From Phytoseiulus persimilis (taxonomy: Eukaryota > Arthropoda > Arachnida > Mesostigmata > Phytoseiidae): a DNA stretch of 64,000 nt. This document shows positions 12,760 through 24,637 of the stretch, in pieces. The position numbers were made by a program, and so were the translations under genes. Each line of letters starts with the position of its first letter. Positions within the stretch are counted from its first letter, which is position 1. Location: the NCBI GenBank assembly GCA_037576195.1, contig CM075102.1:40978745-41042744 (forward strand). Direction: 5' to 3'. The notes beneath the pieces are model-generated. The model was not told the origin of the DNA. It saw only the letters and a list, made by a program, of their open reading frames with translations, and ran no database searches.

Positions 12760-15180
12760 CAAGTTCTCGACGGTTTCATTTATGTTCAGCTGCCGATATG
12801 CAAGACTTGCACTGGATTTCAGCTGGGATACGTTCCACGGGCCAAAAGCTTTTCGGTATGTTTGCGGAGAACGATTCGCTCGAATGCCCAGTCATAAAAC
12901 GGCGAGAACGGGAACACGTGCAAGTCTTCGAAACGGAGGAGCCTCTCCTTCCCTGTCCTCCACGAAGCCTGAAAACCCCCGAAAATTCAAAGATTCTCAA
13001 TCCATTCGGGTTGCTCGCAGCGATTCCGCTGTAGTTCGAGTGCTTTCCCATCTCTCAATTCCGGTTCCCGGAAATGGGCCGAAACGAAGCTTTGAGATTG
13101 GGAAACATGCCTGGAAGAAAATATTCGTGACCGAGGGTCACGAACCGGGGATTATTCCACGACTCGAATCCAGACGGGAGTGCGATTCAAGGACACAGAG
13201 TGAGACGACCGCAATATGGAACTCGTCAACAGGCTAATGCGTTAAAGGGGGAGCGAAGAACTATCCACTGGCGTCGTCATCATTTTCCCTCACTGATCAT
13301 GGGATTCTTTCTCAGCTGGCCGCCGTCGGCCTTGCGCCTGAGATTTCTGCTATCTGGCGTGCTGAAACTCCGCCGAAGGTCAGCCGGTCCCAGACACCAC
13401 CCAGACTCGGAGAATCTATCCCGGCTTCCATCCGTCGGTAACGCGAGGGATTAACCTACCTCTCACGCTTTGCCCTGCAACACAAAACATCGCCAATGCA
13501 AATCTTCGCCTGCGAGGGAGACCGCTCTGTTTATCCGGCCATCCCGCCGGTGACTCCGAGTTCTTCATGTGGACGATTCGGCCGTCCCGGGGAGAGAGAG
13601 GTCTCAATTTCGAGCTGACATCGGCAGCTTGTTGAGTAATGTTCAGGCGCACGCAATTGCTTCCATCCGCTCTCCTAACAGATTTCCCAATGTCAAAGTC
13701 TCTTGGAAGAGACTCACACAGCGGGGGAACTGTCTGCGACGGGCTTCCCGCCCGCCCGCCACTTGTTGCGATCAGTTACAGAAATGTCGGATTCGCTCTA
13801 ATCCCGAGTTTCGTCGCGGGCGTCCATCGGACCAGAGCGCTACTCGCCAACGCGCTTCGCCGGGCGTCTTTGCATAATTATTCGTAGCACCCGTCCCGTA
13901 GCCCAGATCGGGTGCTCCAGCCGCGGTGGATTGCTGTGTTCGATTAGGAGGATTAGCCGGCATTAGAGCAGCGAAGCGCCTTGTTCAAAACTTCGCTGCG
14001 AGTAAAACGGACTTTTTCCGCGAGAGACTCCCAACCAGCCACGAACAGCTGGAAATGACCTCGAGATTCCCACAGACTAACTTGAGATTCTTCGATCAAT
14101 CCACCTCAATTCGTTGTCAGGGTGGTTCGGGTGGGAGTGTGAGTAAAACACCAAACCGGTTGGACTGCTCCGTGGAAACTGTGGAAGGGGAACTTATACC
14201 GGCCGTTCGTGGAGCCACACTCGGCTGCTGGGCCAATTTACCTCGGGATCGAGTCTGGGAAGTTTGCCAATCAGGGCTGCACGAGCGGAGCTTCTAGCCA
14301 TGTTCCCTCGAACGAGGCCCCTGACAGGTGAGGTTCACATCTGACAGCACCTGAATAAGCTCCGACTTCGACTCAGTTTGGCTCTTCCTGCAAGAATATG
14401 GAAATGGGGCCATGTTTTGGGAATATAAAAAGAGCGCAGCTTCGTTTTTAGCTCCACTGGGATAGCGCGACCGCCACGGAACGGAAGTTGATTCGGCACT
14501 AACTTAGTCGCTGGAGCCGTGTGCAGAGACTTATTTCCTTCCGTACGTACTCGGAACCTCCCCAAGATAAGAACGAAACTAAGCAGAAAACAGTCAGAAA
14601 ACGGATGCTGCTTTCGGCTCTTCATTCGGTCGGAAAGGAGAGCTCCTCGCAAACGAGCTGAACCCCCAACGTATATGAATTTTGGTTCTCTCATCCCAAA
14701 CTATGCGCTTGAGCATGTGCCAAGATAAGCCACATCCAATCTGAAGAATTTGTCGGGGAAAGATCTCGCATCGGTCGAGAGAGAATGTTTGTCCATTCAA
14801 GCATTTAATTTAGGCTAGAAGACTGTGGGATTCGTCCACGACGAAGGTCTGGTGCGTGATCAGCAGGTGCGGTCGAAAGATCTCAGTGGATTGGAATATG
14901 AGATTTCCCGGACAAACGTCTTGCTGTTATCGCGGGGAACATCAAAAATTTAACAGTCCAGGAGAGGGTCCTGGAGCCTTCTCCAGATTCCGAGACCCTC
15001 CAAGTAGGTGAGGTCTCTGTGCGGAGCACGGAGCCCGAGGAAGCGGACTTCAAGGGGAGGGAGTCATGTTGACGATTTGCCCCTGAGCTATCTGATGGAT
15101 TCCGCGTGGAGGACTACAGTGGCAAAGCCCGCTAACCCTCAATCCAGAATCAATCATTTTAGATTCGCTCAATATGACAA
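12760..15180. other. Gene-free stretch
   Basis: Only short overlapping open frames. The frame at 13926-14297 on the plus strand is 123 codons long but has no domain, signal peptide or splice signals that I can pair. Nothing is annotated here. Confidence 0.35.
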
Positions 15181-15190
15181 TAGCTCACAT

Positions 15191-15945
15191 CAGGGGTCGG
15201 AAACTTGGTGCGGCCCAAGGGCCGCAAAATCTGGTTCGTGGGCCGCGGTGCAAAGAACCATCTCGGCCGTTCAAACTTACGGGCCGCTACAGAGAACCTA
15301 TCTCAGCGAAGTGTTCATGGGCCTTGTGACAAGATGGGGTTTCGAAGTCAGGAATTGTTTTCGTGGCGAGAATAAGAGATCTGAGCTCCACAACTATCAC
15401 AACACGTCTAAGTGACGAACGAAAAGTGAACACTCGATTCACTCGTCCACTGTTTCTCGTGCGTCCTCAATAGCCGTGTCGGGTATCGCGTCGAAGCGAA
15501 CAATCGGTGACGAGAATAGGGAGCTTCCACCCTGAATGGGAAGAGAAGTGTCCCTTGGTTGAATTTGGAGAAAAACCAACGTGCATGATTTGTGAGGAAA
15601 GCTTGTCCGTCTACAAGGAACACGATCTGCGTCGGCACTACGGAAGCGCCCTCCATGCTGGGATGTCCCTCAGGTCCTCTCAGGGTTGGAAAGATTAGCC
15701 AGAATTCAGGCACAGGGAATGCCCGCCACAAGTCATTTCTGACGAAGCATCAAAGCAAGCTATCGAATTGCTCAAGAAGTTGCGTCCGCTGGCCGCCCTC
15801 TCACGTGAGGCGATTTCATCAAAGAGTTCCAACTAAGTGTGCCCTGAATCTCCCGAAAAGATTACCGATTTTAGCTTTGCAGAAACTTTGCATCACTAGG
15901 AAAATCGGTGAAATCGCGACGAACATCACGGAGCAGTGAGTGCGT
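15191..15945 (+). mobile_element. Decayed hAT-type DNA transposon
   Basis: The left end at 15191 starts CAGGGGTCGGAAACTTGGTG, followed by a GCGGCCCAAGGGCCGC palindrome. CAGGGGTCGGCAAACT-type ends with internal GCGGCCC/GGGCCGC palindromes are typical of hAT elements. About 300 bp inside lies the remnant of a BED-finger transposase. No matching right end (a reverse CCGACCCCTG) was found by eye, so the element is truncated or its right end has decayed; the right coordinate is only the last recognisable coding remnant. Confidence 0.6.
15507..15940 (+). pseudogene. hAT transposase remnant with BED-type zinc finger (ZBED5/GTF2IRD2-like)
   Basis: At 15507-15698 the frame encodes a BED-type finger: the segment PTCMICEESLSVYKEHDLRR is followed by HYGSALHA, giving C-x2-C...H-x5-H spacing, as at the N-terminus of hAT transposases related to GTF2IRD2, ZBED5 and FAM200. 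After a stop the similarity continues in another frame as LALQKLCITRKIGEIATNIT, matching the conserved segment with a Thr-x-x-Arg-Arg/Lys-Ile-x-x-Ile core and a NI(T/E) end downstream of the finger in that family. At least two frame changes and several stops show that it is dead. No catalytic DDE region or dimerisation domain remains. Confidence 0.6.
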
Positions 15946-18900
15946 TAGCGTCTATGGTCGGCCGACCTCGCATTTGTTCCCCATTTCGCAGCGTTATTTG
16001 TCTCGACTCCGCGCTCTACATAAAAGCCCCTTTCGTTAGGACGGTCTCAGAATCAGGAGAGGGTTTCTGGTCGCATGGCTGGGGGAAACGGGTCCGAGTG
16101 AACGGTTTCGGAAAACGGGATCGGGGGAACGGGCTGTCACCACTGTAACTGTAGTTATTGTTAGGTCTCGACTGCGGATATATCAAACCATCAACCGGCC
16201 TGCATGTCAAGTTAGCCAGGGATCCACCCCCCCCCTTGACGAAGGCTTTAAGGCGACGACCTGTTCAACCCCTGTTCCACTCGATCCACACTCGAACGGA
16301 TAGTTCGCTTCATTTCCGCGTTAACGATCTGCATACCCATGCGTCATTTTAGCCTTAGCATCGAATTTCTAATTCTCTTTAATCTGCATTCAGAGCTGAG
16401 CTAACCTCCTAATCCCATTCAAGCTCCCCTCTACGACACCCGCGCGCTTCGGAGTATCTCTGCCGTGAGACTCTCGCCTGTCAGCTCCGTGTGTTCCTCC
16501 TCCTTGATGGGAATAGCCGATGCCCTTGTTTAATAGTGTTGGGCGGAGAGTTCGAACTGCTGAAATTATTGAGCCAAGACGCTTGTCCTCATAGTTTGGA
16601 GCAGCGGTTTGGAGGGAAAGGTTCCGGAGTCGCTCGTAACTAGAGCCACTACTTCGAAAGATGCGGACTGCCTCTGGAGTTCTCTGTGCAGCTCTCATGA
16701 ATATCATCCTCACGCTTCACTAAACGCATTAGAGAGAGAGAGAGTCCTTCCTAATCGCGGTCAACCGTCGACCGTTCGCTGTACATCGACGCAACTCTGT
16801 GCACTTTCGTGTTCACGCTCAGTCTGATCGAAGAACATGGAAATCAGGCACCGCACGAACGATCATCGAAACCGAGCGGCTGACTAACCAAATATGATCG
16901 CACCCACAAAGTAACTCACAAACCTGCAGTCCCGAAACCCGCTATCGGAGACGACCCTACCACACTGGTACAGAATCGATGCTTCATAATATGGGTCCGA
17001 CTGGGTAGCGAGTAGATCCAGCATATGTTATATGGCGAGGAAGCACAAGTAATAGTGGAACGACGTGATCACTCCAATCCCCGGTCTCTACGAAAAACAT
17101 TTTCGCCGAGAATGATCGGGCCATGGCTGTGAACTGCTTAGTTCTCCGTGAAACCGAAGGTTTCGTCTTCGTCTATGATTTCGTTTCGCGTCTCCAAAGC
17201 CCCAATGTGACAAAAAATGGAACTATGCCACTCGACGAAACGTTCAGTCCAAAGGCAAATGGGTTCCAGCAAATTCGAAGCAAATCCTGCCGATGAGAAT
17301 AACGATTCGCGGAAACGATCTGCTGAACGTCTTTGACATTGCCCTTCGCGATTTCGTGTGGAGCGCATCTCAAATTCTGAGATGAACGAGCTTTGCTTGA
17401 GGAGTCCATCGACAAATGGACATATCAATAAACTCCGTCAAGTCGATCGCTGCAGGGCTGATCATACGTTTGTGCTATTGCGCGTGGGGTGAGTGATAAT
17501 AATTATCGGGATGCTCCTGGAATGACCTGTATGATGCGTTAACCGCCGTGATTCCCGTCTGTCTCCCATAGAGCCAGCTCCTCCCAGGAGGAATGCGAGT
17601 TCTCGGATGGAGAGAGCATATCTGACTGACATGAGAGTCGGCGGTTGGTCTTAGTGGTCTTCGAAAACCCGTTGTATCGGACGACTGCTTTAGCCCAGGC
17701 GGTTTTTTCCGATTCTCATTGATCTCCGATCACCCTTTATTTTCGCAAATCTCGCAATGATTCCTACACCGCAACGCTGATATATACAGGGTTGTCTACG
17801 TGAGCCAAGGATCCTTTTTCCTTCCTCCTTCTGCCTTTTTTCTTAGGATCGATGGCTTGGCTAACGCGCATTTCTCACTTCATTTCCGTCAATCGCCAGA
17901 GAATTGAATATCCCAGAAAGGCTTGAAAAATGCCTTATTTTTTCTCGACCGTTGGAAAAATCTGTCCGAGAAACTCCTCAAGTCAACCGATAGAGTTGGT
18001 ATTGGATTTATGATGCAGGAAACGATACGATGAATCCGCTGAAGAAATGGCGCGGATCAATCTCGAGCTCGAAACCGGCGACCGACTTCATCAGGCTCAT
18101 AAATATCACCAATATTTTGACAAAATCTCGTTCTTGATTCGATATTTTCGTATCTTCTCAGAAGAGCCGAATCCGAATCTCTTTCCGATGGCAAGAGGTT
18201 CTTAGATTGCTCCAGGCCACCTGATTATGTGCGTCACGGGCTGATCCGACGACTTTCTCTACGCCCGAAAGTTGAGCTTTCCCAATTCTGCGTCCTGGAA
18301 GGAAGAAATCCACAGTCAAACCATTTTTACTGAAAGATGAACGAAAGAACGAATGGGGAGAAAATACTCGACTTACGTTGACATACCTTCTCCCTGTTCG
18401 GGAGCCTACGAAGGAAGCCACAAATTCATCGTGGATCAGCTGCAAAATCCCGACATCCACAAACAGACATCATCCACCGTCAAAAACCCGCCAAGACCAG
18501 ATGAATATTTGAAAGCGATCTGCGCAACGCCGACATCGTTGACGTTTGCGATGAAGGATCCTAATATGTCGACGAAATATCCTGTGGTTGTACGAATCGA
18601 GGATGGCTGGCAGGGTGACGGTTTTTTCCCAACAGAACACGATTCCTTTTGGCAACAGCCATCAACGATTTCGCCGTCACGGAGGCAGATTCCATCGTAT
18701 ATCAATGCTAGACGATTCATTGTTCAAGGGAGCGTTCTGACGAAGTCTGGCGGATTGTGGATCAGGTCATCTCGTGTTTGATCGAAGGACTAGGTGGAAG
18801 CTATGGAAAGTTCCACCATCCTTCAAGTATGGCAGGATTCGTTCGAGGCGGCCTCTCCAGTCGTGAGCCAGGCCCGTGAAGCTCGATTCAACACTTGATC

Positions 18901-21900
18901 GGCTGCATCCTCTGAAGATAATCTCGACGATATAAACTTGTTCGCCGGTCAAGCTGCAGCTTCGTCCCTTATTGTTGCGGCGGTTTAATTTGCGAGCACC
19001 TGGATGTTTTCTATCGGTTCAATCATGTCGATTAGTGATGTGTCAACGTTCAGCCGTTATTCTCATTCAGGCCGGGTCAATGGAGCTCCGCGTTCTCAAC
19101 GCGCGTTCAAACCTCGCCCTCAACACTACACGCGGACGGAAAACAAATTTCAAGAGACTACTCGGGCTGTCTCGTTGGTAGCACAGCAAGCTTCGCGCGT
19201 CGAATCTTCTCCCTCGACCTCGGAAAAAAAATTTAAACCATTTTTCGACCGCAATTTCCATCATTTCCATTCGAATTCCAAACTCAAATGAGCGCCTCGA
19301 TATGCTCTATCGATCACTGCATCGATCTTGATTTTTGAAAATGTTCTAACAACAGTGAAAGTTTTGGCCAAAACAAGATCGGGCTCGGAAATTCCCGATT
19401 AAAAAAAAGCCAACCTGTACACAATTGGTGTTGGAAAACCTTCGAGCACAACCACCATTTCCGGGTTGTACTTGACCTTCATCATCTAGCAAGCATATCG
19501 AACATATATTCAAAACCGTTCTGGACCACCGCTTGGGACTTAACAGGCGACCCTGTGATTGAAGCGAGCGCCACTCCAGGACAAGAGTTTCGTTCGTGTT
19601 CTCCGAGGCGCAGAACAGGACTCGAGCTTAACGAAACGTCGGTCGTTGAACCACTGAATTGCGATATCTACGGCGTCGTGCTCCCATTTTGCGGAAATTA
19701 CGGAACGCATGCGAGAAAATTGGAAAATAGTCTCGAAGCAAGCCGTCAGACAGAGGGAGAGAGAGACACTCACGCACACAGAAAGGGAGATAGAGAGAGA
19801 GAGGGAGTCATCAGTGACACTTGATATCCGAATGGACCAGTTTTCGTCCTCGCCAAGCTCGGGGAGATTCTCGGAAGTTCTTCCCTCTGCTTAGCGGCGA
19901 TTTCTCCTCCCTAGCTAATCCGAACCCCGTGCACCTAAAATTGCTGACAAAGTTTCTGACACGTATCTGGAGCCTGTCGTGATATCCGATCTCCGTAATC
20001 TCAGGGGATCTGCGCTGTTTGCTGATCTATTGCATTTTGGTGATCTGAACTTTTATGGTTGAAACATCGAGCTTGGGAGTTCCAACGTCCTACCGAGGAA
20101 CTCGGGTGCTCAGTCAGATCTCTGGGGTCCGTCGAGAAGCTTGAAAGAATTGCACTTTTCAGGGCAGGTCAAGCGACTAACGTCCTCCATGTGTCATTCT
20201 TCACCGGTTAAACGAGAGAACATATTCCATAACTACTGAGGATCCTCGATCAGTGAACTTGATGACATCACATTCCCTCAGCTGAGGTCCTCAACGCCGG
20301 TCAACCAGGATAAGGTACAAAGCCGCCCCGGATAGTTTCGTGTCTTATTCAACAAGGATGTGCCATGTCTCGTTACAAGGAACATCTTAAGTCGATTCTC
20401 CGTGCCCAACATGGCACAAGGTAATGACCGCTAGGTTGGTCAGCGAGTCATTGGAGCTTCCTGGATTGTCGTCTAGAGGAATATCAGAGATCGCTTATAG
20501 AGTTCCCATGCAAGCCGCGGCTGTCCCGAACGACCATCGTGGAGAGTGTTCTACGCCTCTAGTTCACAGTATTCTGATGGCCGGGTCATTTATCTTCATT
20601 GGGAGCAACAGCTGTGATTTAAAATTCCCGATCTATCGGGCGACGGAGATAACCAGCGGGGAATCCTCAGAATATCTGCTTCAACTGAGGTTTCGAGAGT
20701 AAGTCGAGCTCCCCGGCGAGGAAGACTCGACTCGAAAGTCCCCGGTTCCAACTGCTCGGAATCAGCTGTTCTGCGGAACGAATCACGCCTGACAACCCTG
20801 GAGAGGGCCCATGTTGTTTGCTCTGCTTCGAGGAAGGTTTATTCTAGGTGCGATTTTGTTTGCCGTCCTCGATGTATCCTATCGCTCTGACAACAGCAGA
20901 CCACGCCGCCGGCTTCCTCGTCTGCAAAACAATTTGAAGACGTTACTCTGTTTACTGCCTCACAGAACGGGTAGCCGTATAATCGTCTGAGCAAGTTGGG
21001 CACGCAAGAATTCCCTTTACGAAGAAGAGAGGCATGTCTGGTGGCTTTGAGTCGTCTTGGAAAGATTTATCCGGAAAGGTATCAATATCACCTCATGGCA
21101 ATTGAATCTCGGATCACATCTAACTTCCCTCAAGTCAGATCGAGGGAGGCTCCGCTCAACTGTGTGCATTTCCTCCAGATGCCCATTCCGGAATTCAGAA
21201 TCCGGCTGGTGCTCTTGCTTTAAAGGAGTACAGCCTCACCTTTTCGGGAAATATGGAAGGGAGGATGCTCCATGAATCGCTCCGATTTCTCTGAAAGGCA
21301 GAAGGGGAGTAAAAGTTGGGGTGGATTCTTGTAGGTGACTTTCTCCGTCCAGCAAGTCAGACTGCTATGCGCTCATTCGAGATTTGATGTTTCCCGCTCC
21401 CACGGAGCCAGGAGAGGGAGCTGTGTTCCACATCGTTTCCGAAGTCAGAGACCTTCGCATTAAAGGCATTGGATGAAGTCTGTCAAGAAGAATCAAATTC
21501 AACGTCAGTGACGGCTCTAGGAATTCACGCAACAAACTAACAGGGGTCGGGTGTCTGCCGAAATAATCGTCACATCGTTCTCGAAGCCCCAATGAGTCAC
21601 AGCATGGGATTTGATGATAATCCCCCACGGGAAGGTTCCTCAAAAGTTTGTGGGTGACGGAGCTCGCTAGCGAGTAGAACAGTTTCGTTCACTGCCCCGA
21701 TCAGGATTCGTTCGGATTTACTTTGCTGTCAAGGGCTCAGAGCATCCATGAGGCGAGGTAGGCTGACGATGGTTCGCGTCACGTTGCTTGACTGATCGCT
21801 GAGAGCGCATCCGACTCAGGAACAAACGAGTCTGACAACTCCAACGTATGGCGCGATGCTTGCGATCATACGAGCTCCACGTGCTCGCTTTTGACCGAAT

Positions 21901-24630
21901 GACGGCTAACATGCCAGGTGACGGCTCGCTCCGATCTGACAAACACGGTGCACTAGACACCAAGACATTACGCAATTTCCATGTTTCCGTCAGTGGAGCG
22001 CGTAGCTTGCTCCGAGAGCGTGGGTCAACGCCATAACTTGACACTTGAATCGTTCCGCGCCTAGCAACTCATCGATTGTCAGTTTGTGGGAACATCGATG
22101 ATTTCGATTCAACGCCCGGAGCATGGTGTGAAGACTTATGAGTTCTGGAATCGCCAAATAACAATATCCAGGGTCGCACACTGGTCGATTTGCTCTACAG
22201 CGAGCCAAGCCGGTCTTATCGTAGGAGCTGCAGCACCGTAGGTGAACGCGTGCTGCATCATCCCGATCGAATATGTCGACGACGATCTTAGAATTGGCTC
22301 TCGAGAGCCGCATGAGTAACAACTTGTGGAAATAACAGTAAATTTTCCTGTCAGGGAGAATCTACTCCAAACTGAAATAAGCCCTGTCACGATCAGACAA
22401 CATTCAACAGCAGATGATGATCGGCGTAGCCAACCTAATCCGTCACCGATGTTCCAGGATGCACTAGGCCGATTTTCCACGCCTAAGGCCTTGAAATGCC
22501 GAGTGGAAAAGGCAGTGCGCGGTCGTTGGCTCATGAAAGACTCGAGCAGAGATAGAAGTGAAGCTCGTTCTGCTCTTCGATATCCAGTCACGAGTTGGTT
22601 TTGCCTCCGACGTTGGGGTTGCTTTTGAGTGTTCGCGGAGTGACTGTATTGGACGACGCACCAGCTTTTGATGGTATGTTCTGGTTTGACTCCTGATGCA
22701 CTTTCAACCGGTACAGACAAACTATTTCCCTTCAAAGTCTCGAGTCTTGGATTTCAAATTCAAAGAGTCCGGATGGCGGAACGGCTGATTGAAATGCCGA
22801 TCGCCGATCTGATTTCCCCAGAACGCTCGCGCACAGCATAGGATTTAAATCAGGTTTGATGAAAAACTCGATTCATATTTGGGTACGGGCATGCTGCGGG
22901 ATCAAGGATTTCGATTGGAACTCGCTGGATCAAACTGTATGGTCTGAAAGGCAATCAGAACTCCGCCCGAATTCTCGTCAAACCTCGTGAACTAGCCAGT
23001 TTGTTGCTCCATGACGCCAGATATTATACCCGCTGCATCAGGAGCCCAATGTAAACGAACTGCGCTTCGAAAATCGGCCTCGGGATGTAAACTACGAGGA
23101 GCTGAGGAATTCGATGAAATGGCTAACTACCCAGAAAAGCGATGACCATGCACCTTCTTACCGAGAAGCGAAGCAGTTTCAATAACAACATATGGCACCT
23201 TTCCCTCGAACTCTGGTCAGCACGTTGTCCACAGTTGGCATGGAGCAGCGGCAGCCACTCAAGCTCGGATGGTGGGTGTCGATATGGGTTTATTGATCTC
23301 GATCGAAATCGGAATATGTAGTCAGTTTAGAGTTTGGTAGGGTCGGCCTTTCATGTCAGCCGCTATTGCAGATCGTCTGGCCTCCTTCCCCAGTTTCCCA
23401 GGGTTCTGTCTCGTATACCAGCGTGGGGTCATGTATCTCCCACAGGACGCTTAGTGCGTGATTTATTTTTAACATGGAAAATGGATCGAAATCATCTCTA
23501 TGATTGAAGACCATAGAGAGACTTGCTCCGTTTTCTGGGTTCGATTCAGCATGAGTTCAACCCTTCGCAATCAGAATCGCTTGTGAAGACGTGGAGTCAT
23601 GCTCATAATCCAAAGCAATCCTTCCGGTCCGGGAATGGTGTTGGCGAATTTTCGGGAGACACTCGTATCAATCTCTCAAATAAGCAAAACAACGAAGGAT
23701 CTTTTCATGGCTAGCAGCGTCAGTGTTGATGTGCATTCACGCTCCGACGTTTGAATGTATCCAAATCTCGCAGTGTGAATTTCCGCTCGTGGACGGCCCT
23801 CCAGCCTCCGGAAATTCTCTGTGAATCGCGGAGGTGCAAGGTGCCGACGAGAGCCTGGACGCTCCCATAGACAGATACGGAGACCTCTGCCCACCAGCCT
23901 TGAACTCTGGAGCAGTCGCTGACTCTTCCTCCCGTGGCGATTCGTGTTCTGAGGCTATCACCCAGATTTGTTCAGGTCGCAGTTTTGAAACTGATCATCC
24001 TCCATAGCGAAGGCAGCTATTTCAGAAGCGACTGCCTGATGAACGATTCTGACCTGGCGAGTTGGATTCACAATCGGATGAGCGATCCCTCGCGGCGGCG
24101 AACACACTTTCACAAATTTCGCACTTGTTCCGTGAGACAAAGCCGCTGGGTAGAATCACAGTTTCCGAAAGGTTCTTTTGTGATCGGGGCTTAGCTGGCT
24201 ATAAATTGTTGCCAGAGCCAGATTTTGAAAATTGATAGGCCAATATAGAGGCCGCCACGACTCGACCTCCGACAAACGCTTGCCACGCACTAGATGGTGA
24301 GTAGGTGGTTCCTCAACTGGGATTTCACACGCAGGAACGAACACGTGCGTCGAGAGGCGCCGGAAACATGTGAGAGGAATCGAGAGATCTCCTAGCCGAA
24401 ATTCACGTCACAATGCTTCGGCGAGTAGTGCGGTCGTTTACGATACTTGGAGAGCTCAAAGTTCGAAAGACTCTTTGCTACCGCGGCTTCCATTATACCC
24501 ACGGCAGGGAATGATCTCGATCCCGCAGAATCCAAGTGACAGCTATCCGCTGGATTGTGTTTGTACGGAGTGTTCAGCTTTCTGCGCGGCCCGGCTCCTG
24601 CAAGCCCAAGGGGAATCAACAAACCACAGA
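15946..24630. other. Long stretch without a supported gene
   Basis: About 8.7 kb of unique-looking sequence with scattered short frames on both strands. Weak exon-like hints exist on the minus strand near 18375-18460 (acceptor TTTTGCAG and donor AACGTAAGTC) and on the plus strand at 19004-19291 (95-codon frame), but none links to neighbours in phase. A single CAGGGTTG motif after TATATA near 17785 resembles a transposon end but has no partner. Microsatellites occur at 16730-16742 and 19750-19806. Confidence 0.3.
19750..19806. repeat. GA-rich microsatellite
   Basis: Interrupted GAGA tract with short CACA and GGGA breaks, about 57 bp. Simple-sequence repeat. Confidence 0.8.
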
Positions 24631-24637
24631 CGCCACA

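Noticed and set aside
18375-18460. Minus-strand exon-like segment with good acceptor and donor
   Set aside because: Downstream acceptors lead to immediate stops in the required phase and no upstream exon fits, so no gene model can be built.
22136-22735. 199-codon minus-strand frame
   Set aside because: No recognisable family, no polyadenylation signal, and the composition is not protein-like along its length.
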